Assembly: GCA_022448925.1 (NCBI GenBank)
Contig: JAKVCP010000010.1
Span: 1 to 64,000, forward strand
Source: Paracoccaceae bacterium
Lineage (GTDB): Bacteria; Pseudomonadota; Alphaproteobacteria; Rhodobacterales; Rhodobacteraceae
Reading direction: 5' to 3'
Length of the DNA stretch: 64,000 nucleotides
Shown: positions 37,258 to 46,839 of the stretch, one piece after another
Layout: each line of letters starts with the position of its first letter
How positions within the stretch are numbered: the stretch's first letter is position 1
Notes under the pieces: model-generated
Databases searched by the model: none
What the model was told of the DNA's origin: nothing
Seen by the model: only the letters and a program-made list of their open reading frames with translations
Translations under genes and position numbers: made by a program

Positions 37258-38345
37258 CCGTCCTCCATATGCAGGATCAGGCCCAAGGCCAACATCAGAG
37301 CGGCCACCGGCGGGGCCCAGGCTGCCAAAAGGGCGTTCAACTGCCCGTTTTCCCCAAGGATCTGTGCGAAATTTCGGATGTAATACAAGCCAAAGCCCAG
37401 AAGCACAGAGGACAAGACGGCAACCCCAGTGCGCCCAAGACGCGAGTGGCGCATGGTGAAGGAGGCGCCAACCAGAACCATCGCGACCAGAAACAGCGGT
37501 CGTGCCAGTTCCATCTGCATCCAGACCACATGTCTGCGTGCCGAAAATCCGGCGATGTCCAGTTGCCGAATGAACTCTGGCAGGTCCCAGATTGAAATCG
37601 CCGAGGGCGTGCCAAAACTGCCACGGATGCGATCCTGTGTCAGCGTAGAGGGCAGTGTCAGCTCGTCAAAATGTCGGGCCTCTTCTTCGGGGTTGATGCC
37701 TGCTGCAAGCGGCCAGACCTTGGCATTCAACAGCTGCCATTCACCGGTGCGTAGACGGGCCTCCTTGGCCTCGATACGGCGGTCAGGACCGCCGCCTGGC
37801 GCATAGGACACAAAGCTGACGTCGTATAGCGTGGACGCCTCTGGATTGGCGCGCAACGCACGGATCACCGTTTGGCTTTGCCCGTCGCCTTGTCTGAGCC
37901 ACAGGCCCTCGCTGCCAATCGACAGCGCGTTCACGCCTCCGGTTTTGTGCATTTCGCGCAGATCGTGATACCGTTTCGAGGTCGCCGCGACGATCGGGTT
38001 CATCATTGCAACGGCCAGAATTCCGATCACGGCTGCAACGCTTACCGGCCCGATCAAAACGCTCAGGCCCGAACGACCGGCGGCGCGTGCCACCACAAGT
38101 TCCGAAGATCGTGCCAAATTCACAAACAGCGCAATCGTGCTTAGGATCATGATCAGCGGCAGGATCTGATAGAGACCCTCGGGCGTGTTGAGCAGTGTCA
38201 GCACAAGCACGTCGCCAAAGCTCGCATCGGCGAAGCGGCGCAGCTGTTCAATCAGGTCCAACAGCACCAGAAACCCGAAGAAAACGGCCAGGACGGTCAT
38301 AAAGACCCAAAAGAACCGGCGTGCGAAATAGGCGTGCAGGATCAT
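37254..38345 (-). CDS. lptG: LPS export permease
   Basis: 363 residues from the ATG overlapping the lptF stop; the longer open frame before it is only lptF in another frame. YjgP/YjgQ family: three N-terminal membrane helices (about 10-120), a periplasmic jellyroll domain (about 140-260), and three C-terminal helices ending at LGLILHMEDG. With LptF and the LptB ATPase it extracts LPS from the inner membrane. lptB is not in the window. Confidence 0.95.
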   Translation of the reverse strand: MILHAYFARRFFWVFMTVLAVFFGFLVLLDLIEQLRRFADASFGDVLVLTLLNTPEGLYQILPLIMILSTIALFVNLARSSELVVARAAGRSGLSVLIGPVSVAAVIGILAVAMMNPIVAATSKRYHDLREMHKTGGVNALSIGSEGLWLRQGDGQSQTVIRALRANPEASTLYDVSFVSYAPGGGPDRRIEAKEARLRTGEWQLLNAKVWPLAAGINPEEEARHFDELTLPSTLTQDRIRGSFGTPSAISIWDLPEFIRQLDIAGFSARRHVVWMQMELARPLFLVAMVLVGASFTMRHSRLGRTGVAVLSSVLLGFGLYYIRNFAQILGENGQLNALLAAWAPPVAALMLALGLILHMEDG

Positions 38346-39481
38346 GCCGGTGCCTCCAGGGTGCGTTTGCGAGGCCGGAAGGGCCGTGCAGCATAGGCAA
38401 GGAAGGCGGACGCCAGACCCAGCCCGATGAGGCTGGGCAGGTAGACGAGGGGCCACAGCACAGGTGAGGCGCGGACCGGACTGGTGACCATGCCCTCGAC
38501 AAGTTTGATGATCACAAGCAGAAAGATTGCCAGAACGATTTGGCGGCCGACGCCAAACCTTGAAAAACCGCCCAACAGCAGCGTGGAAAAGCCGATCAGG
38601 GCCGCGACAACCGCGAGAATGGGCTTTTGAAACCGACTGTGCGCATGTTCAAGGATACGGCCCGGTGACTCTCCGGTTTCCCGCGAAATTGCCTGTAGCT
38701 GGGTCAACAGCTCAAGCGTGGGGATGTGGCGAATGCTGCGTGACAGATCCCCATCTGATACAATCAAGCCACTGATATCATAGGAAAAATCAAAAAAGTT
38801 CGTTGTCGCCAGGCGTTGCGTTCCATGGTCCAGTGTCTGTGCCATCCCGCGCAGCATGATCAGGCGAGGTCCGTCATCGCTGCGCAGCAGGAATGCACTT
38901 TGGGCGGTGTAGGTGATGCTGCGATCCTCGCGGCTGCGATCCGAAAGGAAAACATCCCGCAGTTCCCCGGTTTCGTCGATATCGCGAATATAGAAGGTGA
39001 TGCCCTCGCTCGGATGGAGAAAGACGCCCTCGCGCAGCAGTCTTGCGCTGACACTGCCGGAAATCTCCACTTCACGCTCTTTCAACTGGGCCAGGCTGCG
39101 CGGCACAAGACTGTTGCTGAGGGTCAGCATCATCAGCATCACGATCAGCCCAAAAACCAAAACCGGCCGCGCCAGGCGCCAAGGGGAAAACCCGGTCGCC
39201 TGTACCACGGTCAGCTCTGAGTCGCTTGAAAGACGGTTGGTGACATAGATGGCCGCGGCGAATGTGGCCATCGGCAGAACGGTTTGGATCACCGGAGGCA
39301 AGCTAAGCGCTGTGAATTCCAGAAAAACGCCCGCCGAGTGCCCGTCGGCGATCAGCCGGTCAAACAGCAGCACGGCCCTGTTTATCCAGTAAACGGACAC
39401 AAGAACGAGCGCGAAGAATCCGAACAGGATCATAAGTTGCGACAAGACATATCTGTCGAATCTTGCCACGTTTTTCCCCAT
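38342..39481 (-). CDS. lptF: LPS export permease
   Basis: 379 residues from ATG 39481. YjgP/YjgQ family with the paired signature DRYVLSQLM at the start and the PMATFAAAIYVTNRL loop near helix 2. Its periplasmic domain contains VSARLLREGVFLHPSEGITFYI. Partner of LptG. First gene of the envelope operon; the promoter must lie in the 120 bases shared with divergent pepA, where I see no clear hexamers. A TTG three codons upstream is an unlikely start. Confidence 0.94.
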   Translation of the reverse strand: MGKNVARFDRYVLSQLMILFGFFALVLVSVYWINRAVLLFDRLIADGHSAGVFLEFTALSLPPVIQTVLPMATFAAAIYVTNRLSSDSELTVVQATGFSPWRLARPVLVFGLIVMLMMLTLSNSLVPRSLAQLKEREVEISGSVSARLLREGVFLHPSEGITFYIRDIDETGELRDVFLSDRSREDRSITYTAQSAFLLRSDDGPRLIMLRGMAQTLDHGTQRLATTNFFDFSYDISGLIVSDGDLSRSIRHIPTLELLTQLQAISRETGESPGRILEHAHSRFQKPILAVVAALIGFSTLLLGGFSRFGVGRQIVLAIFLLVIIKLVEGMVTSPVRASPVLWPLVYLPSLIGLGLASAFLAYAARPFRPRKRTLEAPA

Positions 39482-39601
39482 AAACCACAAAATCTAGAGT
39501 CATCTTATACGATCCGAGCCGGGGCGAAAACTGCTTCTGGTCAATGACGGTCAGCCAGATTACCTCTAGTGGAAAGAAATTGCCGATATCAGGGGCCGAG
39601 T

Positions 39602-41080
39602 ATGACTGTTCTGCGTGAAATTCGTTTTGTTGAAATTGAAACCGATGTGCTTGCCACTGCCGAAGGGCGAGTTGCCGTCATTGTTCCCGAAGATGGCAAG
39701 TTGGATGTGGCGGCGCGTCGTCTGAACCGCCTGACGCGCGGGGCGCTGGAACGGGCAGTTGCCTCTGACAAATGGACCGGCATGAAAGAGGGCGAGGTGC
39801 TCAGCCTGATGTTTCCCGCCGGTATGGCGGCGCAGGCGCTTGATGTTGTGCGCTTGTCGCGCAATCCCAAGCCTCAGCAGGCGCGCGCCGGCGGGGCGGC
39901 ATTGGCACGGGCTACGGGGACATCTGGGATCCTGATATGTGGTGGGTCGACCAAGCGGTTGGACCAGTTGGCGCTTGGGCTTGCCTTGCGGGGGTACCGC
40001 TTTACCCCACACATGTCAGCAGAAGATCGCCCACTCGGGGCGGCGGTCATCGCCTGCACCCGGCCCGAGGAAAATGCCGCCGCCGCGGACACTGCCTTGG
40101 CCATCGCCGAGGGCGTTACATTCACCCGAGATCTGGTGAATGAGCCGGCAAATGTGCTGACGACGACTGAATTCGCAGACCGGCTTGAGGCGATGCGCGG
40201 CATCGGGCTTGAGGTTGACGTGCTGGAAGAGGATCGCCTCGAAGAGCTGGGCATGCGCGCGCTTTTGTGTGTCGGTCAGGGCAGCGAAACGCCTTCGAAA
40301 GTTGTGGTGATGCGCTGGAATGGGGGCGACAGCGATGACGCCCCTCTGGCGTTGGTCGGTAAGGGTGTCGTGTTTGACACGGGCGGCATCTCTTTGAAAC
40401 CGGCGGGTGGCATGGAGGACATGACCATGGACATGGGGGGCGCGGGCGTGGTGGCAGGGGTCATGCGCACCCTGGCTTTGCGCAAGGCCAAGGCAAATGT
40501 GGTTGGGCTGGTCGGCCTGGTCGAGAACATGCCATCGGGCAACGCCGTACGCCCCGGTGATGTCGTGACCTCGATGAAGGGAGACACGATCGAGGTGGTC
40601 AATACCGATGCCGAGGGGCGGCTCGTGCTGTGCGACGTCATGTGGTACGCGCAGGAAACCTACAGGCCTGCGGCGATGATTGATTTGGCAACTCTGACCG
40701 GGGCATGCATCATCGCCCTCGGCCATGAACTGGCAGCGACCTATGCAAATGACGAGCCGCTGGCGGCAGCGTTCCTGAAGTCGGCCGAAGCCGAGGGAGA
40801 GGGCGCCTGGCGGATGCCGCTTGGTGACGCCTATGACGCCATGCTGAAATCACCCGTGGCAGACATGAAGAACATCGGTGGCCGTCCCGCTGGTTCCGTC
40901 ACGGCAGCCATGTTCCTCAAGCGGTTTGTGCAAGACAATACCCCCTGGATCCACCTTGATATCGCGGGCGTTGCCCATGTTGGGCGTGATTTGACCCTGT
41001 CGCCCAAAGGGGCAACCGGTTGGGGGGTCATGGCCTTGAACCGACTGGTCGCGGACGCCTTTGAAACGCCCCCAAGCTGA
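39602..41080 (+). CDS. pepA: Leucyl aminopeptidase
   Basis: 492 residues, M17 family. The C-terminal catalytic domain holds the two-metal site: VGKGVVFDTGGISLKP, DMGGAGVV, and the signature NTDAEGRLVL, with the catalytic R in that motif. It removes N-terminal residues, preferring leucine, in the cytoplasm. ATG at 39602 is chosen since the similarity begins there; the frame extends 11 codons upstream. Its stop overlaps the holC start (TGATG), a widespread pairing in proteobacteria. Confidence 0.96.
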   Translation: MTVLREIRFVEIETDVLATAEGRVAVIVPEDGKLDVAARRLNRLTRGALERAVASDKWTGMKEGEVLSLMFPAGMAAQALDVVRLSRNPKPQQARAGGAALARATGTSGILICGGSTKRLDQLALGLALRGYRFTPHMSAEDRPLGAAVIACTRPEENAAAADTALAIAEGVTFTRDLVNEPANVLTTTEFADRLEAMRGIGLEVDVLEEDRLEELGMRALLCVGQGSETPSKVVVMRWNGGDSDDAPLALVGKGVVFDTGGISLKPAGGMEDMTMDMGGAGVVAGVMRTLALRKAKANVVGLVGLVENMPSGNAVRPGDVVTSMKGDTIEVVNTDAEGRLVLCDVMWYAQETYRPAAMIDLATLTGACIIALGHELAATYANDEPLAAAFLKSAEAEGEGAWRMPLGDAYDAMLKSPVADMKNIGGRPAGSVTAAMFLKRFVQDNTPWIHLDIAGVAHVGRDLTLSPKGATGWGVMALNRLVADAFETPPS

Positions 41081-41538
41081 TGGGCGCGGCCTATTTCTAT
41101 CACCTGACCCGGCGCTCGCTGGAAGAGACCTTGCCGATTTTGCTGGCGCGGTCTCTGGACGCGGGATGGCGGGTTGTTGTGCGTGGTCAGGATGTCGACC
41201 GCATGGCGTGGTTGGATGAACGGCTTTGGCATGGTCCGGATGATGGCTTTTTGCCGCATGGGCTGGCAGGGGGTGCATTTGATGCGGACCAGCCCATTCT
41301 GCTGACGACCCAGCCGACACGACCGAACGATCCTGCCTGCCTGATGAGCGTGGATGGCGCTGAGGTGACCGCCCAGGACGTTGCGGCGCTGGACCGGGTG
41401 TGTATCCTGTTCAACGGGGATGATCCCGCGGCCGTGGATGTGGCGCGGCGGCAATGGAAGCGGCTGACCGACGCGGGTTGTTCTGCACAGTATTGGTCGG
41501 AAGAGAGTGGCCGGTGGGAAAAAAAGGCCGAAAAATAG
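41080..41538 (+). CDS. holC: DNA polymerase III chi subunit
   Basis: 152 residues. The N-terminal AAYFYHLTRRSLEETLP and the central VDRMAWLDERLW and FLPHGLAG motifs are HolC marks; the end is lysine-rich. Chi links the clamp-loader complex to single-stranded-DNA-binding protein. Translationally coupled to pepA by a one-base overlap. It converges on the retropepsin gene with only five bases between the stops. Confidence 0.94.
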   Translation: MGAAYFYHLTRRSLEETLPILLARSLDAGWRVVVRGQDVDRMAWLDERLWHGPDDGFLPHGLAGGAFDADQPILLTTQPTRPNDPACLMSVDGAEVTAQDVAALDRVCILFNGDDPAAVDVARRQWKRLTDAGCSAQYWSEESGRWEKKAEK

Positions 41539-41543
41539 GCGCC

Positions 41544-42122
41544 TTATCGTTGCAGCATCAACCGGCCGTCTCTTATTTCCAGTCGGTCAAAGCGCTGAAG
41601 GTAGGACATGCCCAACAGGGACATGTCCATGTGACCGCTGTTCACCTGTGCGCGGACATTGCGATCGATCACATCTCCGAGTTGCACCTCTTTCAAGACG
41701 ACCGGGGCCGTGCGCACCAGTCCGTTTGCCGTCATCGCCTCGTTGAAAAAGCTGAGGGACTGCAGATCTAACCCGGCGCGTTCGGCGTCAGAGCGCGTCA
41801 GCACCACGCCTGTTGCACCGGTATCGACAACAAAGTCCACGGCCCGGCCATTCATCATCAGCTGTAAATAGTAGTGCCCATCCAATGCGCGGGGGACCTC
41901 TATCCGGCCTTCCTGCATGACCGTTGCCTGGCGCATGACGCTGCGCCGCATGTCATCCCAAAGGCCGGCGGCGGCAACGGCGCCAATGAAAATCAATGCC
42001 CAGGCAGCCGCTTGCTTGATCTTGGTGCCGAGGCTATCGCGGTTGTGGACCACAAGCCATGTAACCAAGGCCCCGCAAAGGACGACCAGGTAAAGCAAGT
42101 TGTCAAGTGGCACGTCTTGCAT
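41544..42122 (-). CDS. Membrane-anchored retropepsin-like aspartic protease
   Basis: 192 residues from the ATG with AAAGGGA about 7 bases upstream. Two hydrophobic segments near the N-terminus (about 9-25 and 38-55) anchor a periplasmic domain with VDTGATGVVLT, the single D-T-G active site of clan AA (TIGR02281 type), followed by QVNSGHMDMSLLGMSYL and a C-terminal FDRLEIRDGRLML. Such enzymes work as dimers like viral proteases. The targets in alphaproteobacteria are unknown. Alone between holC and marC. Confidence 0.9.
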   Translation of the reverse strand: MQDVPLDNLLYLVVLCGALVTWLVVHNRDSLGTKIKQAAAWALIFIGAVAAAGLWDDMRRSVMRQATVMQEGRIEVPRALDGHYYLQLMMNGRAVDFVVDTGATGVVLTRSDAERAGLDLQSLSFFNEAMTANGLVRTAPVVLKEVQLGDVIDRNVRAQVNSGHMDMSLLGMSYLQRFDRLEIRDGRLMLQR

Positions 42123-42188
42123 GTCGGGGGTCCCTTTCTGCCTGGTGGTCAAATAGGTGCCCCACGCGGCGTTTTGTAGGGCCTGTGG

Positions 42189-42833
42189 CTACCCGACCAA
42201 TCCGTAGTCCCGGATCCCGTCCAGAACAAATTGAACAGCCAGGGCGGCCAGCAACATGCCCAGCAAGCGGGTAACCACGGTGATCCCGGTGCGGCCCAGC
42301 AGACGTTCAATCATGCTGGCGGTCATGAACAGTGCCAGAACAATCAGGATAACAGCCAGCATGACGCCTATCACTGCGGCCAGACCGGCAAAGTCCGAGG
42401 TTTGTCCACCCAGCAGGATCATCGACGCAATGGCACCGGGACCCGAAATAAGCGGAATGGCAATGGGAAAGACAGAGGGATCGGCCGCGTCGTCTTCCTG
42501 ATCGGCGTTCTGATCTGCTGTTTGGTCAGCCTTGTCTTCGCGCCGCTTGGTCCGGCGCTCAAACAGCATGTCAAGCGCGGTCAGGAACAACAGGATGCCC
42601 CCGGCAATTTTGAACGCCGCCATTGAAATGCCGATGGCTTCCAAAAGCGCCTCTCCGAAGAACGTGAACAGCAGCAGGATACCAGTGGCCACAACACAGG
42701 CGCGCAATGCGACAGTGCGGCGGTATGCGGCGGAAGTGCCTTGTGTCAAGGCGATGAAGACCGGTGCCAGACCGATTGGATCGATCACCACGAAAAGCGT
42801 CACGAAGGACGTGATAAGAAACCCCGTATCCAT
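42189..42833 (-). CDS. MarC-family integral membrane protein
   Basis: 214 residues with six hydrophobic segments; the opening FVTLFVVIDPIGLAPVF, the repeat-like IPLISGPGAIASM and the order of helices identify MarC (UPF0056, once thought to give multiple antibiotic resistance). The loop after helix three carries an acidic insertion of repeated ADQ/DE residues (near 100-125) that looks unusual for the family. Function unknown. It starts where the 986-base region without a gene begins. Confidence 0.92.
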   Translation of the reverse strand: MDTGFLITSFVTLFVVIDPIGLAPVFIALTQGTSAAYRRTVALRACVVATGILLLFTFFGEALLEAIGISMAAFKIAGGILLFLTALDMLFERRTKRREDKADQTADQNADQEDDAADPSVFPIAIPLISGPGAIASMILLGGQTSDFAGLAAVIGVMLAVILIVLALFMTASMIERLLGRTGITVVTRLLGMLLAALAVQFVLDGIRDYGLVG

Positions 42834-43819
42834 GCCAGATCGCTAAATCCAAACCGTCCCTCTGTCCAGCGGGAATGCGTGCGGGTCAGGTCAGAAACCA
42901 CCCAACCACCGTGAGGCGACCCAAACAGTCCATGTGCGTTTGCAGGGATCAAGGCAGTGTCGCATCAGATTTGCCGAACGTGCCCCTGCAAGCATCCCAC
43001 TGAACCGGGAAATGGCATGAGGGCCATATTTGCCGACCTTGGCGATTCTCAGAGTGGCCATGATCTTTGAGCGGTGACGCATTGGGCTTGCCGATGATAA
43101 AAGTCCGCAATTGCTTGAGAACATGGCTATGCGCGGCTCTGCGCTTGGTTGAGATGGGCGGTGGGTCTTGATGCAGGGCCATATGCTGCGGCTGACATTC
43201 CCGGGTGATCGTCGCACCGTTCCGGTGAAGGGCAGTTCAGAGGCGATCACCAAGGCCAAGGTCTGGTGGACCTCAGGATCTGGTGTCGCGGTTCGCATCG
43301 ACGCATACCGACTTTCGCCTGACCAGGACAACGCGATCGCACAGATCACCGGTGCACTGCTGCCCATCGCGCCCAGAGCTGCGGACCATTCGGCGGCTTG
43401 CCGATGGCGCTTGCATCGAAGACGGTGGCGCCAGCAGGCGGTTCCTGCTTGTTGACATGAGACACGAGCTTGAAACTCTTTGTCCCAACCCGCTCGCAGG
43501 TGACGTGCAGATCCCCGCAACTCGGTTCAGGGGACTTTACTGGGGACTTTACTGGCCAATCGGATGGCCCGTGGCGGTCCTGTCATGTCGCAGAGAAGCT
43601 TGACGTTACCGCAGACGGTGCCGCCACGTGCGCCCGTGATCACCTTGACCCGTCGGGCAGAAACTGCGCCCCTCTGTCACGCCGTCTTTCACCTGGCCGC
43701 CTGGACGACAGGGATGGAAGTGCAAGCCTTGATTTGTTTGCCTGGGCCGCAGGATTTACTGCACCTCGCCGGCCCATTGCCCCCCTGACCGCCGGCTCAT
43801 GTCGCGGATGGACCAGTGG
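42834..43819. other. 986-base stretch without a recognisable gene
   Basis: All six frames are broken or unlike known families. The longest open frames (for example 42891-43520 on the minus strand) have low-complexity, arginine- and serine-rich translations typical of the shadow of GC-rich DNA. I find no terminal inverted repeats, no tRNA and no regulatory elements. A 12-base tandem duplication lies at 43530. It may be a decayed gene or a former insertion, as with the iorB remnant at 59.4 kb, but I cannot name it. Confidence 0.6.
43530..43553 (+). repeat. 12-base tandem duplication
   Basis: GGGGACTTTACT occurs twice in direct succession (43530-43541 and 43542-43553), in the non-coding stretch upstream of the ABC-F gene end. 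Probably a slippage product. Confidence 0.85.
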
Positions 43820-45670
43820 CTAGCGCGCCTCGGCGGCCTCAAGCTTTTCTGAGGCCGCCATCCACAGCGCTTCGGCCCGTTCCAGCCCGTCTTCTATCTC
43901 TGCAAATTTCCGATTCCACTGCTCCAGCTCAGCCACCTTTCCCTCTTCGTAAAGAGCCGGGTCGGCCAGCTTTGCTGACAGTTTATCGTGCATTTCCATG
44001 ATTTTGGCGACACGCTCTTCGCATTTGCGCACTTCGGCCCGGAGCACCAGGATCTGTTCCCTTGGCGGGCGAGCCACTTTGGCTTTCTCTGTCTTTGGCT
44101 TTGCTGGTTTGTCGCCGCTGAGCAACATGGTGCGATAGGCGTCAAGATCTTCGTCATAGGGGCGCACTGTCCCGGCCTGCACCAGCCACAGCCGATCCGC
44201 CACAAGACTGAGAAGGTGCATGTCGTGACTGACCAGCACCACGGCGCCGGAATAGGCTGTCAGCGCCTCGACCAGGGCTTCGCGGCTTTCGATGTCCAGG
44301 TGGTTGGTCGGTTCGTCAAGGATCAGAAGATGTGGCGCATCGAGCGTTGCCAACAACAACGACAGGCGCGCCTTTTGGCCGCCGGACAGGCGGGCGACCT
44401 GCGTTTCGGCCTGGTCGGCCCCCAGTCCAAATCCAGCCAGTTGCGCCCGCAGGCGAGAAGGCATCGTGTCAGGCCGTTCCCGTTGCAGATGCTGCAAAGG
44501 CGTTTCGTCGGTATGCAACTCATCGACCTGATGCTGGGCAAAATAGCCAATCCGCAGCTTTGAACTGCGATTGATGGACCCCTCCATCAGCTGCAAGCGG
44601 TCGCTCAGCAGTTTGGACAGGGTCGACTTGCCCTGACCGTTCTTGCCCAGCAGCGCAATTCGATCGTCCTGATCAATCCGCAAATCCAACCGCTTCAGAA
44701 CCGGCGGTCCGCCATAGCCCACAGCGCCGCCCTCGATCCGGATGATCGGCGGAGACAGGTCGTCAGGCTGAGGGAAGCTAAAAACACGTTTGGCGGCGTC
44801 TTCAGGGGCGGTGACGATGTCCATTTTTTCGATCATTTTCAGACGCGCCTGCGCCTGTTTCGCCTTCGATGCCTTGTAGCGGAAGCGGTCGACAAAGCTT
44901 TGCATATGAGCTTTGCGTTCGGCCTGTTTGCGCGCCATTGCGGCCTGGATTGCGCGGTGTTCGGCGCGTTGCTGCGCAAACTGGTCATAGGGCCCGTGAT
45001 AAAAGGTCAGGCGCTTGTCTTCGAGGTGCAAAATACCCCCGACGGCGCGGTTCAAAAGCCCCCGATCATGGCTGATGATGATCACCGTATGCGGATACTT
45101 GGCGAGGTATGATTCAAGCCAAAGTGCGCCTTCAAGGTCAAGATAGTTGGTGGGTTCGTCCAGCAACAGCAGGTCGGGTTGTGCAAACAGAACCCCCGCA
45201 AGCGCCACACGCATCCGCCAGCCACCAGAGAAATCACTGCAGGGACGTTTCTGGTCGGCATCATCAAAGCCGAGCCCCTTGAGGATCGAGGACGCCCGCG
45301 CCTCGGCGGACCAGGCGTCAATGTCGGCTAGCCGCGTCTGCACCTCGGCGATCCTGGCCGGATCCGTTGCGGTCCGGGCTTCGGACAGCAAGCTCGCGCG
45401 TTCGCTGTCAGCGTCAAGCACCGTGTCGAGCAAAGATGTGTCAGAGGCCGGCACCTCTTGGGCCACGCCGCCGATCTTGGCGCGCGATGGCAACTCGATC
45501 GCGCCACCTTCAAGCGCCAACTCGCCGCGTATGATGCGAAACAGCGTGGTCTTTCCCGCGCCATTCGGGCCAACGAGACCAACCTTGTGGCCATCGGGAA
45601 TCGTCGCAGAGGCTCCGTCAAACAGGGGCCGTCCTTCGACGGCGTAGGAAATGTCTGAGATCTTTAACAT
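43820..45670 (-). CDS. ABC-F family ATP-binding protein
   Basis: 616 residues from the ATG at 45670; the open frame extends 34 codons further without similarity. Two ABC domains without membrane segments: Walker A GPNGAGKT and GKNGQGKS, signatures FSGGWRMRVAL and LSGGQKARLSL, Walker B LLLDEPTNYLDL and LILDEPTNHLDI. A charged linker between them (RKQAERKAHMQSFVDRFRYK region) and a C-terminal coiled coil (about 545-616) resemble YheS and Uup. These act on ribosomes or replication intermediates rather than transport. Alone; convergent to nothing recognisable and divergent from ndk. Confidence 0.93.
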   Translation of the reverse strand: MLKISDISYAVEGRPLFDGASATIPDGHKVGLVGPNGAGKTTLFRIIRGELALEGGAIELPSRAKIGGVAQEVPASDTSLLDTVLDADSERASLLSEARTATDPARIAEVQTRLADIDAWSAEARASSILKGLGFDDADQKRPCSDFSGGWRMRVALAGVLFAQPDLLLLDEPTNYLDLEGALWLESYLAKYPHTVIIISHDRGLLNRAVGGILHLEDKRLTFYHGPYDQFAQQRAEHRAIQAAMARKQAERKAHMQSFVDRFRYKASKAKQAQARLKMIEKMDIVTAPEDAAKRVFSFPQPDDLSPPIIRIEGGAVGYGGPPVLKRLDLRIDQDDRIALLGKNGQGKSTLSKLLSDRLQLMEGSINRSSKLRIGYFAQHQVDELHTDETPLQHLQRERPDTMPSRLRAQLAGFGLGADQAETQVARLSGGQKARLSLLLATLDAPHLLILDEPTNHLDIESREALVEALTAYSGAVVLVSHDMHLLSLVADRLWLVQAGTVRPYDEDLDAYRTMLLSGDKPAKPKTEKAKVARPPREQILVLRAEVRKCEERVAKIMEMHDKLSAKLADPALYEEGKVAELEQWNRKFAEIEDGLERAEALWMAASEKLEAAEAR

Positions 45671-45793
45671 GGATGCGCAGTGCCATGTGGGTGCAAAGCT
45701 GTCAACGCTCGCCGATCGTATTGCGGGCTTTCCAATCCCGAAGCCCCATGCTAACGGGCGCGCAATATTCACGCACGACCACGGAGTTCCCAG

Positions 45794-46216
45794 ATGGCCA
45801 CCGAACGCACATTGTCAATCATCAAACCCGATGCCACCCGCCGCAACCTGACCGGCAAGATCAACGCCAAGTTCGAAGATGCCGGCCTGCGCATCGTCGC
45901 GCAAAAGCGCATCCACCTGTCCAAAGCCCAGGCGGGCGCATTCTACGCGGTCCACGCAGAGCGCCCCTTCTACGACGAACTGTGCGACTTCATGGCCTCT
46001 GAGCCGGTTGTTGTTCAGGTTCTCGAAGGTGAAGGCGCCATTGCGAAAAACCGCGAAGTGATGGGTGCAACCAACCCCGCCGACGCGGCAGCGGGCACCA
46101 TCCGTGCCGAATTCGCCGAGTCGGTTGGCGAAAACTCGGTCCATGGCTCGGATGCGCCAGAAACCGCAGCCGAAGAAATCGCCTATTTCTTCTCGGGTCT
46201 CGAACTGGTCGGCTAA
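45794..46216 (+). CDS. ndk: Nucleoside diphosphate kinase
   Basis: 140 residues. Opening [13 protein letters not shown], then the phosphohistidine in SVHGSDAPE, and ending [10 protein letters not shown]; all standard. It balances nucleoside triphosphate pools by moving phosphate through the active-site histidine. GGAG upstream of the ATG is present (CGGAGTTCCC). A clear rho-independent terminator ends the unit, so ndk is monocistronic. Confidence 0.97.
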   Translation: MATERTLSIIKPDATRRNLTGKINAKFEDAGLRIVAQKRIHLSKAQAGAFYAVHAERPFYDELCDFMASEPVVVQVLEGEGAIAKNREVMGATNPADAAAGTIRAEFAESVGENSVHGSDAPETAAEEIAYFFSGLELVG

Positions 46217-46252
46217 AGGCCGCTAAATCGCCCAAGTTTAAGGTTAACGATC

Positions 46253-46285
46253 AAGCCGCCCGCTGTTCCAGAGGGCGGCTTTTTC
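46253..46285 (+). terminator. Rho-independent terminator of ndk
   Basis: AAGCCGCCC, an 11-base loop, GGGCGGCTT and a TTT tail: a 9-bp perfect stem followed by T residues. It begins 36 bases after the ndk stop and lies just before the Nudix gene, whose ribosome site is downstream. The best terminator in the window. Confidence 0.92.
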
Positions 46286-46301
46286 ATTGAGACGAGGCAT
46301 C

Positions 46302-46838
46302 ATGAAACTTTGGGCATCCCGCAGCACGGAAACCGTGTTCGAAGTCAAACCCTATCTTAAGGTGGTCCGAGAGGCCGTTGAATTGCCAGACGGCAGGCGG
46401 ATCGATGACTTCTATCAGGTTCAATTGCGCAGCTTCACCTCTGTTGTGCCGGTCGGCTCTGATGGTCGGATCACTGTCTTGCGTCATTACAAGCATGGTC
46501 CCCGCCGCATCACGCTTAGCTTTCCCGGAGGCTTTCTTGAACCGGATGAGGCCCCCCTGCGTGGTGCGCAGCGTGAGCTGGCCGAGGAAACCGGGGTGTC
46601 AGGCGGGTGCTGGACGGATCTGGGCACCTTTACAGACAATGGCAATCAGCGAGGATGCCGGGGATACTATTTCCTTGCGCAGGAATGCGAAGTGACAGGT
46701 GTGCCGGACGACGGTGACCTGGAAGAGATGGAAGTGCTGTACATGACCGTGGCCGAGGTCGACGCGGCCATGCGTGACGGCGCCTTTGCGATCGTGCATG
46801 ACGTGGCGAACTGGGGTCTGGCGCGGCCTTACCTCTGA
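46302..46838 (+). CDS. Nudix hydrolase
   Basis: 178 residues from the ATG with GACGAGG upstream. The Nudix box is complete: GFLEPDEAPLRGAQRELAEE continuing TGV, that is G-x5-E-x7-R-E-x2-E-E-x-G. The arrangement with an N-terminal VVREAVELPDGRRIDDF strand pair suggests an ADP-ribose or ADP-sugar pyrophosphatase type. Cytoplasmic. It starts 17 bases beyond the ndk terminator. At its 3' end it converges on the NADAR remnant, an interesting neighbour since both families deal with ADP-ribose-like compounds (chance cannot be excluded). Confidence 0.93.
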   Translation: MKLWASRSTETVFEVKPYLKVVREAVELPDGRRIDDFYQVQLRSFTSVVPVGSDGRITVLRHYKHGPRRITLSFPGGFLEPDEAPLRGAQRELAEETGVSGGCWTDLGTFTDNGNQRGCRGYYFLAQECEVTGVPDDGDLEEMEVLYMTVAEVDAAMRDGAFAIVHDVANWGLARPYL

Positions 46839-46839
46839 T

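Noticed and set aside
42891-43520. A 209-codon minus-strand open frame in the empty stretch
   Set aside because: Considered as a transposase or other gene remnant, but no DDE or other motif could be matched and the other frames are equally poor.
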